Shown here: piece by piece, positions 1 to 7,399 of the stretch
How positions within the stretch are numbered: position 1 is the first letter of the stretch
Layout: each line of letters begins with the position of its first letter
From: Pseudomonadota bacterium
GTDB lineage: Bacteria > Pseudomonadota > Gammaproteobacteria > Burkholderiales > Sulfuriferulaceae
Reading direction: 5' to 3'
Assembly (NCBI GenBank): GCA_021786845.1
Contig: JAJYMO010000093.1
Span: 32,061-67,471, forward strand
DNA length: 35,411 nt
The notes under the pieces: model-generated
Told to the model about the DNA's origin: nothing
The model's database searches: none
Seen by the model: only the letters and a program-made list of their open reading frames with translations
Made by a program: the position numbers and the translations under genes

Positions 1-998
1 GCAAAAAAATCTTCTACTGTGACAGGCATCCGCCCGATTAACACATCACGCAAACAGCTTTCCAAATCCATCAGTGTGCGGCGCGGACTGATAAACACAT
101 CGCCACTGAACCACACTTGCCGCAATCGTTGTTGCGGCATGTCATAAGCCACATTCACCCGCAGCGTTCCACCGGCAAATTTACGCTGCGCGGTCACCGT
201 GGGACGGTCTGTCGCTGGCTTGCTCACCCCGTACACCCAATCCGGGTGGTCAATTTCCTTCAGAGCCACCTCATACAGGCTCATTTCCGCAGCATTCAAT
301 TCTCCTGCTTGCAAGGAAACACCAAAGGCATCCGCCAAAGCCTTGCTCAGCGTGGTGATGATCACTGCCCGTTCGGGCACCACAGCCAGCAGCGCGGCCA
401 AACTGGTCACACGATCACGCGCTGAAGCAATCGCCTTATCCGCCAGTTTTTCCGCTGGGATACGCAACACACGCAGCATTTTTTCCACATCAAAACGCAT
501 GAGTAATGTGCCTTGATACATCAGCGCTTCGCCATCGAACGCACCGCCAGTACCCGACAATTTACGCCCTTCCACTTCAATGTCGTTACGCGGGCGAAAT
601 TGGGCATTGACGCCCAGTTGTTGCAAGCCTGCAGCGGCGGCGGTACAAATCTTCCCAGCAATCTGACTCATTTCAGCCAGACCCAACGCGCGCCTGTCCA
701 CATACAATTCCCACCCCAACTGGTCGGAATCCATATAAATGGCACCGCCACCCGTAATGCGGCGCTGCACCGTTACGCCGTTCGTCGCACAATAGTCCAG
801 ATCCAGTTCTTGCTCTGCGCTTTGATGAAAACCCAGCAGTGCCGATGGCTCAAAGCCCAAAAAACGAATGGTATTCGGCGCCACATCACTTTGTCTGGCT
901 TCTAGCAGAGCGCGATTCAAAGCCATATTTTCAGCTGCGCGACGCACACCGGTATCAAGCAAACGCCAAACAGGAGGTAAATGGGCGGTCACAGTCAA
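1..998 (-). CDS. Lipoate-protein ligase of the sHdr-associated type (sLpl(AB)-like), partial at left edge
   Basis: About 332 codons are visible and the 3' end lies outside the window. The protein has the LplA/LplB cofactor-ligase fold signature: RRITGGG (about residues 79-85) and PRNDIEVEGRKLSGTGGAF, whose lysine (about residue 146) is the expected catalytic one. Family role: it activates lipoate or octanoate with ATP and transfers it to a lysine of an acceptor protein. The neighbouring lbpA genes point to LbpA as the substrate, as known for sHdr-linked ligases. No ATG is suitable because the first one falls inside the conserved ENMALNRALLE helix. The start is TTG at 998 or GTG at 992, both directly after the upstream radical-SAM stop, so translational coupling is likely. 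Which of the known sulfur-oxidiser ligase subtypes it is cannot be settled here. Confidence 0.88.
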   Translation of the reverse strand, partial: MTVTAHLPPVWRLLDTGVRRAAENMALNRALLEARQSDVAPNTIRFLGFEPSALLGFHQSAEQELDLDYCATNGVTVQRRITGGGAIYMDSDQLGWELYVDRRALGLAEMSQIAGKICTAAAAGLQQLGVNAQFRPRNDIEVEGRKLSGTGGAFDGEALMYQGTLLMRFDVEKMLRVLRIPAEKLADKAIASARDRVTSLAALLAVVPERAVIITTLSKALADAFGVSLQAGELNAAEMSLYEVALKEIDHPDWVYGVSKPATDRPTVTAQRKFAGGTLRVNVAYDMPQQRLRQVWFSGDVFISPRRTLMDLESCLRDVLIGRMPVTVEDFF

Positions 999-999
999 T

Positions 1000-2169
1000 T
1001 CAGCCGCAACAACCGCCAGCTGTTTCAGCGGACTCTGTCACCACCCGGATGCCGGCCAGACCAGTCGTGGCATGGTGATGCTGAGTACGCTCATGCGCAA
1101 TCACGCGCTCAATGTCCACGGCTAACCCGGCATCTTCCGTTTCAATGGCCATCACTTCATCGCCGATGGCGATTGAACAGCACGCTGGCGTCACACGTAC
1201 TTCACGATTCAGTTTGACAGCAAGTTCCACCATGCCGTCTGTGGGGTGCGCCAAACCATTCAAGCCAGCCATTACTGCATAGCTGTCAATCTCAGCTTTC
1301 ACCCGACCAGGTGGGCGAGCACACCCCAACAACAAGGGAATATCTGGCAATGCTTTGCGTGCGTCCATAAAAAAACGCCCCACTTCAACAGAGTTAGGCG
1401 TCACAAAAGGACGGTTTTCTGAGGCATAAAAAGGCATGACCACGACCAGCACCACCGCTTGTGGCATATGACGCTGGATCATTTCCAGCGCATTCCATTC
1501 GCCCAGCAACTGACCATAATGCAAACCAATCACGATGTGGGGAACCACCTTAAGCTGTGTCGAAACCAGGTATTCAAGCGTCTTCTCAAAATCATCCACA
1601 GTACGGCGCAGGTGATAGACTTGGGTGATCGTGTCTTGCGAGCCGATCACATCCATCATCGCGCTGTCGATGCCGCAATCTTCCATGCGGCGCGCAATGT
1701 CCATGTCCACCAAAGCGGTGTGCATGGCAATTTTGAATTGGGGAAAGGTGTCTTTAATGCGGCGTATCACCGGATAAAAGGCATCATATTCCACTTCATT
1801 ACGGTAATTTGATCCACCAGTCAGCAACATGCCCTGCGCACCCACGCCGATATGTTCATTCACTGCCGCCCACAGTGCTTCAGGCGTTCTCACAGCGTGC
1901 ATGGGTTCAAGAATTTTGGCCTTGCAATGATCACACTGGAGCTTGCAATCCCCACCTGTGATAGACATTGCAGGCCATGCACTCTTGCCGCAACCGCTAA
2001 TTTCCGACGTGGTGTAAGCTTTGAACGTGGGCGTGTAGAAGTTAACTTTTCCGATTCGCTCACCTTGCAAGCCGGCATAGTGATGCTGCATTTCACTCAT
2101 TAAAGCAGCATCCAGCTGAATACCATCCAGCGGTTCAACACCGTCAACAATTTCTTGCCAATTATTCAT
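1000..2169 (-). CDS. Radical SAM lipoyl synthase component (LipS1/LipS2 type)
   Basis: This 389-residue radical SAM protein carries C75-x3-C79-x2-C82 (CKLQCDHC), the ligand set for the SAM-binding [4Fe-4S] cluster, followed by KAKILEPM. It is rich in other cysteines: SGCGK (C60), LLLGCARPPG, TPACCSIA and a C-terminal GGCCG. These could hold an auxiliary cluster used as sulfur donor, which is inference. In sHdr organisms a LipS1/LipS2 pair inserts sulfur into octanoyl-LbpA. I cannot tell from sequence alone which of the two this is. The other member is not in the window and may lie left of the edge. The start is ATG 2169, because AGGT sits 5 nt upstream in GAGGTTAGGTGAGC; GTG 2175 is an alternative. 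It lies downstream of lbpA and touches the ligase gene. Confidence 0.82.
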   Translation of the reverse strand: MNNWQEIVDGVEPLDGIQLDAALMSEMQHHYAGLQGERIGKVNFYTPTFKAYTTSEISGCGKSAWPAMSITGGDCKLQCDHCKAKILEPMHAVRTPEALWAAVNEHIGVGAQGMLLTGGSNYRNEVEYDAFYPVIRRIKDTFPQFKIAMHTALVDMDIARRMEDCGIDSAMMDVIGSQDTITQVYHLRRTVDDFEKTLEYLVSTQLKVVPHIVIGLHYGQLLGEWNALEMIQRHMPQAVVLVVVMPFYASENRPFVTPNSVEVGRFFMDARKALPDIPLLLGCARPPGRVKAEIDSYAVMAGLNGLAHPTDGMVELAVKLNREVRVTPACCSIAIGDEVMAIETEDAGLAVDIERVIAHERTQHHHATTGLAGIRVVTESAETAGGCCG

Positions 2170-2215
2170 GCTCACCTAACCTCATTTGAAACAGGGTTAC
2201 TGAAAACCATAAAAC

Positions 2216-2242
2216 AATAGGGGCGATAACATCACCCCTATT
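2216..2242 (-). terminator. Hairpin between lbpA and the radical SAM gene
   Basis: AATAGGGG (2216-2223) and CCCCTATT (2235-2242) form a perfect 8-bp stem with an 11-nt loop. On the transcribed minus strand the stem is followed by GTTTTATGGTTTTC, a broken U-rich tract. It could be a partial terminator or an mRNA-processing or stabilising hairpin that sets lbpA expression above that of the lipoylation enzymes. The symmetry is seen in the sequence; the role is inference. Confidence 0.5.
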
Positions 2243-2326
2243 TTGCGCTCGTTCATATGTTGCTGTGCCGTCAGGTTAAACCACGATAACCCAACGCACA
2301 CGCCATTGAAACTAAAAAATCAGTCA

Positions 2327-2764
2327 TTAGCAACCCGCAAAGCCATCTGCGGTCATTTTTGCATCAAAGCCTGTCGCCACTGCAGCGCCTGTGATCAAGC
2401 TACCGGATTGACCGTCCCAATCGGTAGGTTTCATTTTCACCAGCCAACCGCTGCCATAAGGGTCTGCATTAATCGTACCTGGTTTTGCTGCCACATCAGG
2501 GTTAATGGCAATCACTTCACCAGTCACCGGCGCTTTAACGGGGCCGACCCACTTACCTGACTCCACTGTACTCACCGATTTGTTTTGCTCAATTTCCTTA
2601 CCGGCTTTTTTGGGGGTATAAGACACAATTTCACCTGCCAGAGAGCAAGCGTAAGCCGTCATACCTACCGTCAGCGTGCCATCGGCCTCGCGGCGTGCCC
2701 ACACATTGTTGTCAATGTTATAAAAAAGATCATCAGGTAGGTTGCAGCCACGTACTGTTGCCAT
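2327..2764 (-). CDS. lbpA: Lipoate-binding protein LbpA (GcvH-like), copy nearest the lipoylation genes
   Basis: This 145-residue protein has a GcvH/lipoyl-domain fold. The lipoyl-lysine hairpin is TVESGKWVGPV with K71, and the following KAPVTGEVIAINPD resembles glycine-cleavage H proteins. No other glycine-cleavage gene is nearby and the gene sits in an sHdr cluster, so it is called LbpA, the lipoylated partner of sHdr, rather than GcvH. Cysteines at C7, C40 and the very C-terminal C145 are unusual for GcvH and might take part in sulfur chemistry (inference). Start ATG 2764 has a strong ribosome site, GGAGAA, 4 nt upstream. A 106-nt gap separates it from the upstream DsrE-like gene, and a hairpin follows its stop. 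Confidence 0.9.
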   Translation of the reverse strand: MATVRGCNLPDDLFYNIDNNVWARREADGTLTVGMTAYACSLAGEIVSYTPKKAGKEIEQNKSVSTVESGKWVGPVKAPVTGEVIAINPDVAAKPGTINADPYGSGWLVKMKPTDWDGQSGSLITGAAVATGFDAKMTADGFAGC

Positions 2765-2870
2765 ATTCTTCTCCTCAAATAAATAATTACTTCAACCAAT
2801 GGTATACGACGTATATGTGTGGAAAATGTTCGCGATAGACACAGTCACTTTCCAATACTCACACAGCTTA

Positions 2871-3266
2871 TCAAAAATACATCGACTTGTCACAAGCCAA
2901 AACCAAATCAGCCATTTTGCTGGCATTTGCAATTTCGTCCACTTCGTCTATCACGTCGCTTACATCCAGGTCATAACCCGGCATCGCCGGTTTGCATAAA
3001 TACAATTTTGCGCCAGCCTGTTTTGCATCACGAATAAACTCAATAATGGTTTTCCCACCCTGCATCGCAGCCAAGCCTTCCGCAACACCTGTTTGTGCAA
3101 GCTTCACACCTTCCATCGTTAAGAAAATGCTCACATCGGCATCCATGGATGCCAATACCGCACTGATATAAAATGGGGTTGCACAACGGTGTGGGGAAGA
3201 CGGACCGCTGGTCATCACAACCACCACACTTTTTTCTTCATTATCCAGATAATGCGAATCAGACAT
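2871..3266 (-). CDS. Small DsrE/DsrF-family protein between the two lbpA genes
   Basis: This 131-residue protein has the DsrE/DsrF-like alpha/beta pattern: a first strand VVVVMTSGPSSPHRCATPFYISAVLAS, then DADVSIFLTMEGVKLAQTG and a C-terminal MADLVLACDKSMYF. The three cysteines are C28, C91 (in YLCKPAMPGYDL) and C125. DsrE-family proteins move sulfane sulfur on conserved cysteines in the cytoplasm. Here that role is inferred from the family and the neighbours. It differs clearly from the larger DsrE protein at 9745-10254. Its ATG overlaps the stop of the upstream lbpA gene (ATGA), so the two are probably made together. Confidence 0.75.
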   Translation of the reverse strand: MSDSHYLDNEEKSVVVVMTSGPSSPHRCATPFYISAVLASMDADVSIFLTMEGVKLAQTGVAEGLAAMQGGKTIIEFIRDAKQAGAKLYLCKPAMPGYDLDVSDVIDEVDEIANASKMADLVLACDKSMYF

Positions 3267-3712
3267 CAGCGCGCTCCCCGTTCACAATGGATGTCTTCCC
3301 GGCGTGTGCGCTCACAATACCCTTGCTTCGCAACATCACCCGTTACCAGCACGGACAAAGCCTGCGCCACCGATTCAGTTGGTCTAACCCGTGCAATCCA
3401 TGCTTCATAGGGTTCAATGTTGAGGAGATTTGGATCATCCAGCACATCCAGGTTGGCCTCTTCAATCACGCAGTCAAAAATATTGGGGACAGGACCTGCC
3501 CACTTCCCACTTTCTATCGTGGCAACAGGCTTACCAACGGGACGGATCGTACCAGGTCTGCGTACACGCACATGAAGAATCTTGCCTGCCACGGTTTGGG
3601 ATATGTCTGTCATCCCGACCGTTAAGCTGCCATCTTCTTCCTGACGCACCCATATCTGGTACTGATCATCATAATAAAGTTCAGCGCGGAACTCACAGCC
3701 ATTGCATTCCAT
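3266..3712 (-). CDS. lbpA: Lipoate-binding protein LbpA (GcvH-like), copy next to hdrB2
   Basis: This 148-residue second lipoyl-domain protein has the lipoylation site TIESGKWAGPV at K70. It is clearly divergent from the copy at 2327-2764, although both keep LTVGMT and ESGKW. It has its own N-terminal CNGC pair (C3, C6), a further Cys in the FDCVIEE stretch, and C-terminal cysteines (GYC, IHC). It directly follows hdrB2 (18-nt gap) and its stop overlaps the start of the DsrE-like gene. sHdr gene clusters commonly carry lbpA next to hdrB2, so this may be the main partner. The division of labour between the two copies is unknown. No strong ribosome site is visible before ATG 3712. Confidence 0.88.
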   Translation of the reverse strand: MECNGCEFRAELYYDDQYQIWVRQEEDGSLTVGMTDISQTVAGKILHVRVRRPGTIRPVGKPVATIESGKWAGPVPNIFDCVIEEANLDVLDDPNLLNIEPYEAWIARVRPTESVAQALSVLVTGDVAKQGYCERTRREDIHCERGAR

Positions 3713-3730
3713 CTTCGGTCAGGCGAACTG

Positions 3731-4642
3731 TTAAACCACGCCTTTGTCGTGCAGAAAATCAAGCGAATCGCTCACATTTTCATGCACACCCAACTTACGT
3801 GCTGACAAACCCATCGCCAAGCCCAACAATTGGGTAAAATACAAAATCTTCACCTTGGTCTTGATGCCAAATTCAGTTTCGGCACGCACCTGGTGCATTT
3901 CCAAACCGGAATGACACGTGGGGCACTCTGTGGCGATCACTTCCGCACCGGCATCTTCCGCCGCCTGAATAATATTCAAGACAAGTTGTGTAGAAGTGTC
4001 CGCATCCGATAACGTGTGCGCGCCACCACAGCAGGCTGTCTTCAAGGGGAAATCTACATTGACCGCGCCTGCAGCACCCAGCAAATCATCCATAAAATGG
4101 GGTTTATAGCTGGACTCGCTGCCGGGTCCCTGGTCTTTTTCCGGGAAAATTTGACGTGGACGGGTGTACATGCAACCATAATAATTAGCTATTTTAATGC
4201 CATTCAAGCTCTTACTTATTTTTTGCTTAATGCCTTCGACACCCAGGTCTTCCATCAACCACTCAAGCAGATGCACTGTGCGCACATCGCCTTTGTAGAC
4301 AGGGTCGTCGGATTTTTTGGCCAAGCCCTGCAAGGTCACCAAAGATTCTTTGGATGTTGCCAACTCATATTCTGCTTTTTTAAGGTTATGATAACAACCG
4401 TTACATGGTGCCATCACTGTGTCGTAGCCCATTTGCTCGCTGGCAATCGCCATCACGCGCGCAGACATATAGGTTTGCAACATGGGATGAATATTCTTCA
4501 CTTCCATCGCACCACAACAGTTCCAGTCATGCACAGTTTCCATTTCCAGACCAAGGCTGGTCACCAGCGCACGGGTGGAACGATCATACGGACCGCCTGA
4601 ACCTTCCAGGGCACATCCGGGATAATAGGCAACTTTAGCCAT
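3731..4642 (-). CDS. hdrB2: sHdr complex subunit HdrB2 (two CCG domains)
   Basis: This 303-residue HdrB-type protein has two full cysteine-rich CCG domains: C10...C42-C43...C80-x2-C83 (YPGCALEG, NCCGAM, APCNGC) and C157...C204-C205...C240-x2-C243 (YYGCMYT, TACCGGAH, TECPTC). In methanogen HdrB these hold non-cubane [4Fe-4S] clusters that handle disulfide chemistry. In sulfur oxidisers HdrB2 is a core part of the cytoplasmic sHdr complex. Start ATG 4642 overlaps the end of hdrC2 by 8 nt, so translational coupling is likely. Confidence 0.93.
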   Translation of the reverse strand: MAKVAYYPGCALEGSGGPYDRSTRALVTSLGLEMETVHDWNCCGAMEVKNIHPMLQTYMSARVMAIASEQMGYDTVMAPCNGCYHNLKKAEYELATSKESLVTLQGLAKKSDDPVYKGDVRTVHLLEWLMEDLGVEGIKQKISKSLNGIKIANYYGCMYTRPRQIFPEKDQGPGSESSYKPHFMDDLLGAAGAVNVDFPLKTACCGGAHTLSDADTSTQLVLNIIQAAEDAGAEVIATECPTCHSGLEMHQVRAETEFGIKTKVKILYFTQLLGLAMGLSARKLGVHENVSDSLDFLHDKGVV

Positions 4643-5405
4643 GAGCCAACTCCTTTTGTTCTTTAATATACTGGCTCAGGACTTCACCTGTTCGGCCCCA
4701 AGATTTTGTTTTTGGTTTAAAAACCATTGACCACCCCATGTGCAAGGAATGCATGATGGGTGTACGTGCCAGGAATCTGAACACATGACCATGACGCAAT
4801 TCATTCCACTTATTCATGCGGGCGACAAATATACCCAACCAGCCATGCAAAGCCATTTCCTTGATATTCTGCTGACTGAGCTTATAAAAATTGCTCATGA
4901 CTTCAGAATCTTCAATTCGTCCCCTGACCAGACATTGACGAGCAAACTCTTCGTCAAACACAGTGGAATTCGATTTTGCTCCATGACCTTCCGCTTCTAT
5001 CCAATGTGCCAGTGCTTTCATCACACCTTCCGGACGAACATCTTTTGGACAAATATTGGTGCATTTGTTGCATGACACGCACTGCCAAATGATTTCCTTG
5101 TCCTTCAGAATTTCCTCTGTCAAACCCAAACGAGCCAGATAGATCCAGTAACGTGGATTAAAATCGGTATTTTGCGCGTACATTGTGCACGAGTTGGTGC
5201 ATGAACCGCATTGCCAGCAGCGATGGACATTCTCCGCACCACTGTACTGCTTGAGATGGCTTTCGAATCCGTCATCATAATCGCGCAAGGTACGCGGCAG
5301 GATCATGGTGTTCCAGTGACCTGAAACGTCTACCCCATCAACCACCAGGGAGTCACTGGTAATTAACCTGTCTGGATCGATCAGTGTTTTTTCATGAATC
5401 GCCAT
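4635..5405 (-). CDS. hdrC2: sHdr complex subunit HdrC2 (two [4Fe-4S] ferredoxin-type subunit)
   Basis: This 256-residue iron-sulfur protein has two CxxCxxCxxxC motifs: C63/C66/C69/C73 (CWQCGSCTNSC) and C109/C112/C115/C119 (CVSCNKCTNIC). The expected role is electron transfer between HdrB2 and the flavin subunit in the soluble sHdr complex. The C-terminal half is helical, with no cluster motif. Start ATG 5405 has AGGAGAA upstream. It overlaps hdrB2 by 8 nt and follows the 'hyp' gene after a 96-nt gap. Confidence 0.93.
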   Translation of the reverse strand: MAIHEKTLIDPDRLITSDSLVVDGVDVSGHWNTMILPRTLRDYDDGFESHLKQYSGAENVHRCWQCGSCTNSCTMYAQNTDFNPRYWIYLARLGLTEEILKDKEIIWQCVSCNKCTNICPKDVRPEGVMKALAHWIEAEGHGAKSNSTVFDEEFARQCLVRGRIEDSEVMSNFYKLSQQNIKEMALHGWLGIFVARMNKWNELRHGHVFRFLARTPIMHSLHMGWSMVFKPKTKSWGRTGEVLSQYIKEQKELAHG

Positions 5406-5501
5406 TACTTTCTTCTCCTAAATCACTTGTATTTCAACAGGAAATCACTAACCCTGTTATGCCTGAATGTTTACATCACGTATTAATTTTGCACCACCAG
5501 T

Positions 5502-6374
5502 TTAAATCGATGCATCCCGTTTAATTCTGGAAATACCTTCCCTGATGGGGGCATCAATACCCAGAAACTTGCGGATGTGGCTTGATGGATTGGTTCCTCG
5601 CCCAAAATCTGAACCCAGCATGCCTTCAGCCAAAGAACGAAAATACTCGGTGTACGCCTGAGCAAGTATTAAGTCCACCCAAAAATGGATGTCCTTGTAT
5701 ACCCCGTTCGCCGACACCTGCTCAGCCATCCAAACGCGAGCGCCTTCGTAAATGCCTGGACTGGTGCCTAACTTCACATCCGGCATGTGATCGTTACCAC
5801 GTATGAATTCACGCAAAGCGCCACTCACCGTGTTTTGATCCCACACCCACCGGCACATCAACGGATACCGTTCCGGCGCATTAAAATGCAACAACTCAGC
5901 TGCAAAATCAAGCGCCGCGCGCCTCGTTTTTTCAGCTTGTTTTCTCACTTCACGGTGTGCCGATTCATCTACGCTCACCAGCATTGAAAATGCATGCATC
6001 CGCTCTTCCAGAGGCGCCAAACCATAGATCAGTTCCCTCATTGCCAGGGCAACAGTCTCCATTCCATTCGAAATTAAATCCGAATATACGCGGCGACGGG
6101 CTGAAAAAACAGTTTCAAGCAATTCCTCCAAATCGGCCTGGTTGAGCGAATCAATTTTTTCTTTTGACAACGCCCGCACAAACAAGTCCTGTTTGGCTCG
6201 CAAAGCTGATAGATAAACCTCAACCCCACCATCGTCTTCAATGCTGTGTTGCAATGCAGACAATTTATGCTGGAATTGGGTCACATCCAGCGATACCGCC
6301 AGAGGTACCGGGATGATCAGCTCTGACTCGCCACCCCTGGCGGGCTGCTCAGGCTGCTTTTTGAACCAAAGCAT
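5502..6374 (-). CDS. Conserved sHdr-cluster protein of unknown function ('hyp')
   Basis: This 290-residue soluble, largely alpha-helical protein sits between hdrA and hdrC2, the position of the conserved 'hyp' gene in sHdr operons of other sulfur oxidisers. Visible features are an N-terminal short region (MLWFKKQPEQP), charged helical stretches and an aromatic C-terminal part (HFWVDLILAQAYTEYFRSL). It has one cysteine (PLMCRWVW), no iron-sulfur motif, no membrane segment and no nucleotide-binding signature. The ATG lies inside the hdrA 3' end and the two genes overlap by 26 nt in different frames, so production tied to HdrA is likely. The genomic position suggests an accessory or structural subunit; no biochemical role can be read from the sequence. 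Confidence 0.8.
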   Translation of the reverse strand: MLWFKKQPEQPARGGESELIIPVPLAVSLDVTQFQHKLSALQHSIEDDGGVEVYLSALRAKQDLFVRALSKEKIDSLNQADLEELLETVFSARRRVYSDLISNGMETVALAMRELIYGLAPLEERMHAFSMLVSVDESAHREVRKQAEKTRRAALDFAAELLHFNAPERYPLMCRWVWDQNTVSGALREFIRGNDHMPDVKLGTSPGIYEGARVWMAEQVSANGVYKDIHFWVDLILAQAYTEYFRSLAEGMLGSDFGRGTNPSSHIRKFLGIDAPIREGISRIKRDASI

Positions 6375-7398
6375 TCATTTCACCCACCGCACGCATCGCC
6401 ATCGCCAAACCATGTGAAATGCTGGTATCAATATCTTCCGGGCCCAATGCTGAACCGCCGACATAAATACCACGCCGGGTGCTGGAGAACGTGCTGGTAT
6501 ACTGCTCGCCACGGTCGATGAAGCCATGCTTCTCCAAACCGATACCAAATACTTTAGCTATATCCGGGTTCTCTTCATTGGGATCCATCCCCACGGCATG
6601 GACAACGATGTCCATAGGAATAACGATCGGGCGTTTGACCAGCGTATCCTCACCCTTGACTAACAGGCGGCCATCAGCCGATTTCGTAACTTCCGCGATA
6701 CGGGCTTTCACAAATTTGGTCTTGAATTCCTCTTGTGATTTCCAGTAAAACTTGTCTTCATACAAGCCGAAAGTACGAATATCCATGTAATAAATGAACA
6801 CTTCAGTCGTCGGTGACAGCTCTTTAATTTCCATTGCCAGATTTGTGGAAACGGTACAGCAAATTTTTGAACACCATTCACGACCAATCTGGCGATCACG
6901 CGAACCCACGCACAACAGGATTGCAACCCGTTCAGGTACGCGCCCATTTGATGGGCAGGCGATTTTCCCGGCACTGACCATTTGTTCCATCTGCGTGGTG
7001 GTCAGCACATCTTCATACGTACCAAAACCCCATTCAGGTTTATTGATCGAATCGAAATGCGTAAATCCAGTGCCCAGGATAATGCTGCCCACTTGTGCTG
7101 TTTGCCCATTCGACAGGGTGACTGTAAAATTACCCGACTCACCTTCCACTTTGGTCACACGTGTCGATTTGTGGATCGTGATATTCGGGTTATCTTCAAC
7201 ACGTTTCACCATGCGGCCAATCGCATCTTTTGCCCATTCACCAGACGGCACTAATTTCGCATAGCCGGAGATAATCGGCGCACCGCCCAGCACGGCTTCC
7301 TTTTCCACCAAAATAACTTTCTTTCCGATGGAGGCCACGCCGGCAGCAGCCGACAAACCTGTTGGTCCTGCGCCTACTACTAATACTGTATCAGTCAT
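6349..7398 (-). CDS. hdrA: sHdr complex subunit HdrA (FAD and [4Fe-4S] flavoprotein)
   Basis: This 349-residue FAD-dependent subunit has the dinucleotide motif GAGPTG at residues 9-14 and an acidic end-of-strand residue in VEKEAVLGG. A cysteine set C163...C176-x3-C180-C181 (LLCVGS, REWCSKICC) fits the single unusual [4Fe-4S] cluster described for sHdrA. It is much shorter than methanogen HdrA and lacks the extra ferredoxin domains, as expected for the sulfur-oxidising type. The role is the flavin electron hub between HdrC1/HdrB1 and HdrC2/HdrB2. ATG 7398 lies one base after the hdrB1 stop, and the 3' end overlaps the 'hyp' gene by 26 nt. Confidence 0.94.
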   Translation of the reverse strand: MTDTVLVVGAGPTGLSAAAGVASIGKKVILVEKEAVLGGAPIISGYAKLVPSGEWAKDAIGRMVKRVEDNPNITIHKSTRVTKVEGESGNFTVTLSNGQTAQVGSIILGTGFTHFDSINKPEWGFGTYEDVLTTTQMEQMVSAGKIACPSNGRVPERVAILLCVGSRDRQIGREWCSKICCTVSTNLAMEIKELSPTTEVFIYYMDIRTFGLYEDKFYWKSQEEFKTKFVKARIAEVTKSADGRLLVKGEDTLVKRPIVIPMDIVVHAVGMDPNEENPDIAKVFGIGLEKHGFIDRGEQYTSTFSSTRRGIYVGGSALGPEDIDTSISHGLAMAMRAVGEMNALVQKAA

Positions 7399-7399
7399 T

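Noticed and set aside
117-905. Plus-strand open frames at the left edge
   Set aside because: They are antisense to the lipoate ligase, whose motifs are unmistakable on the minus strand.
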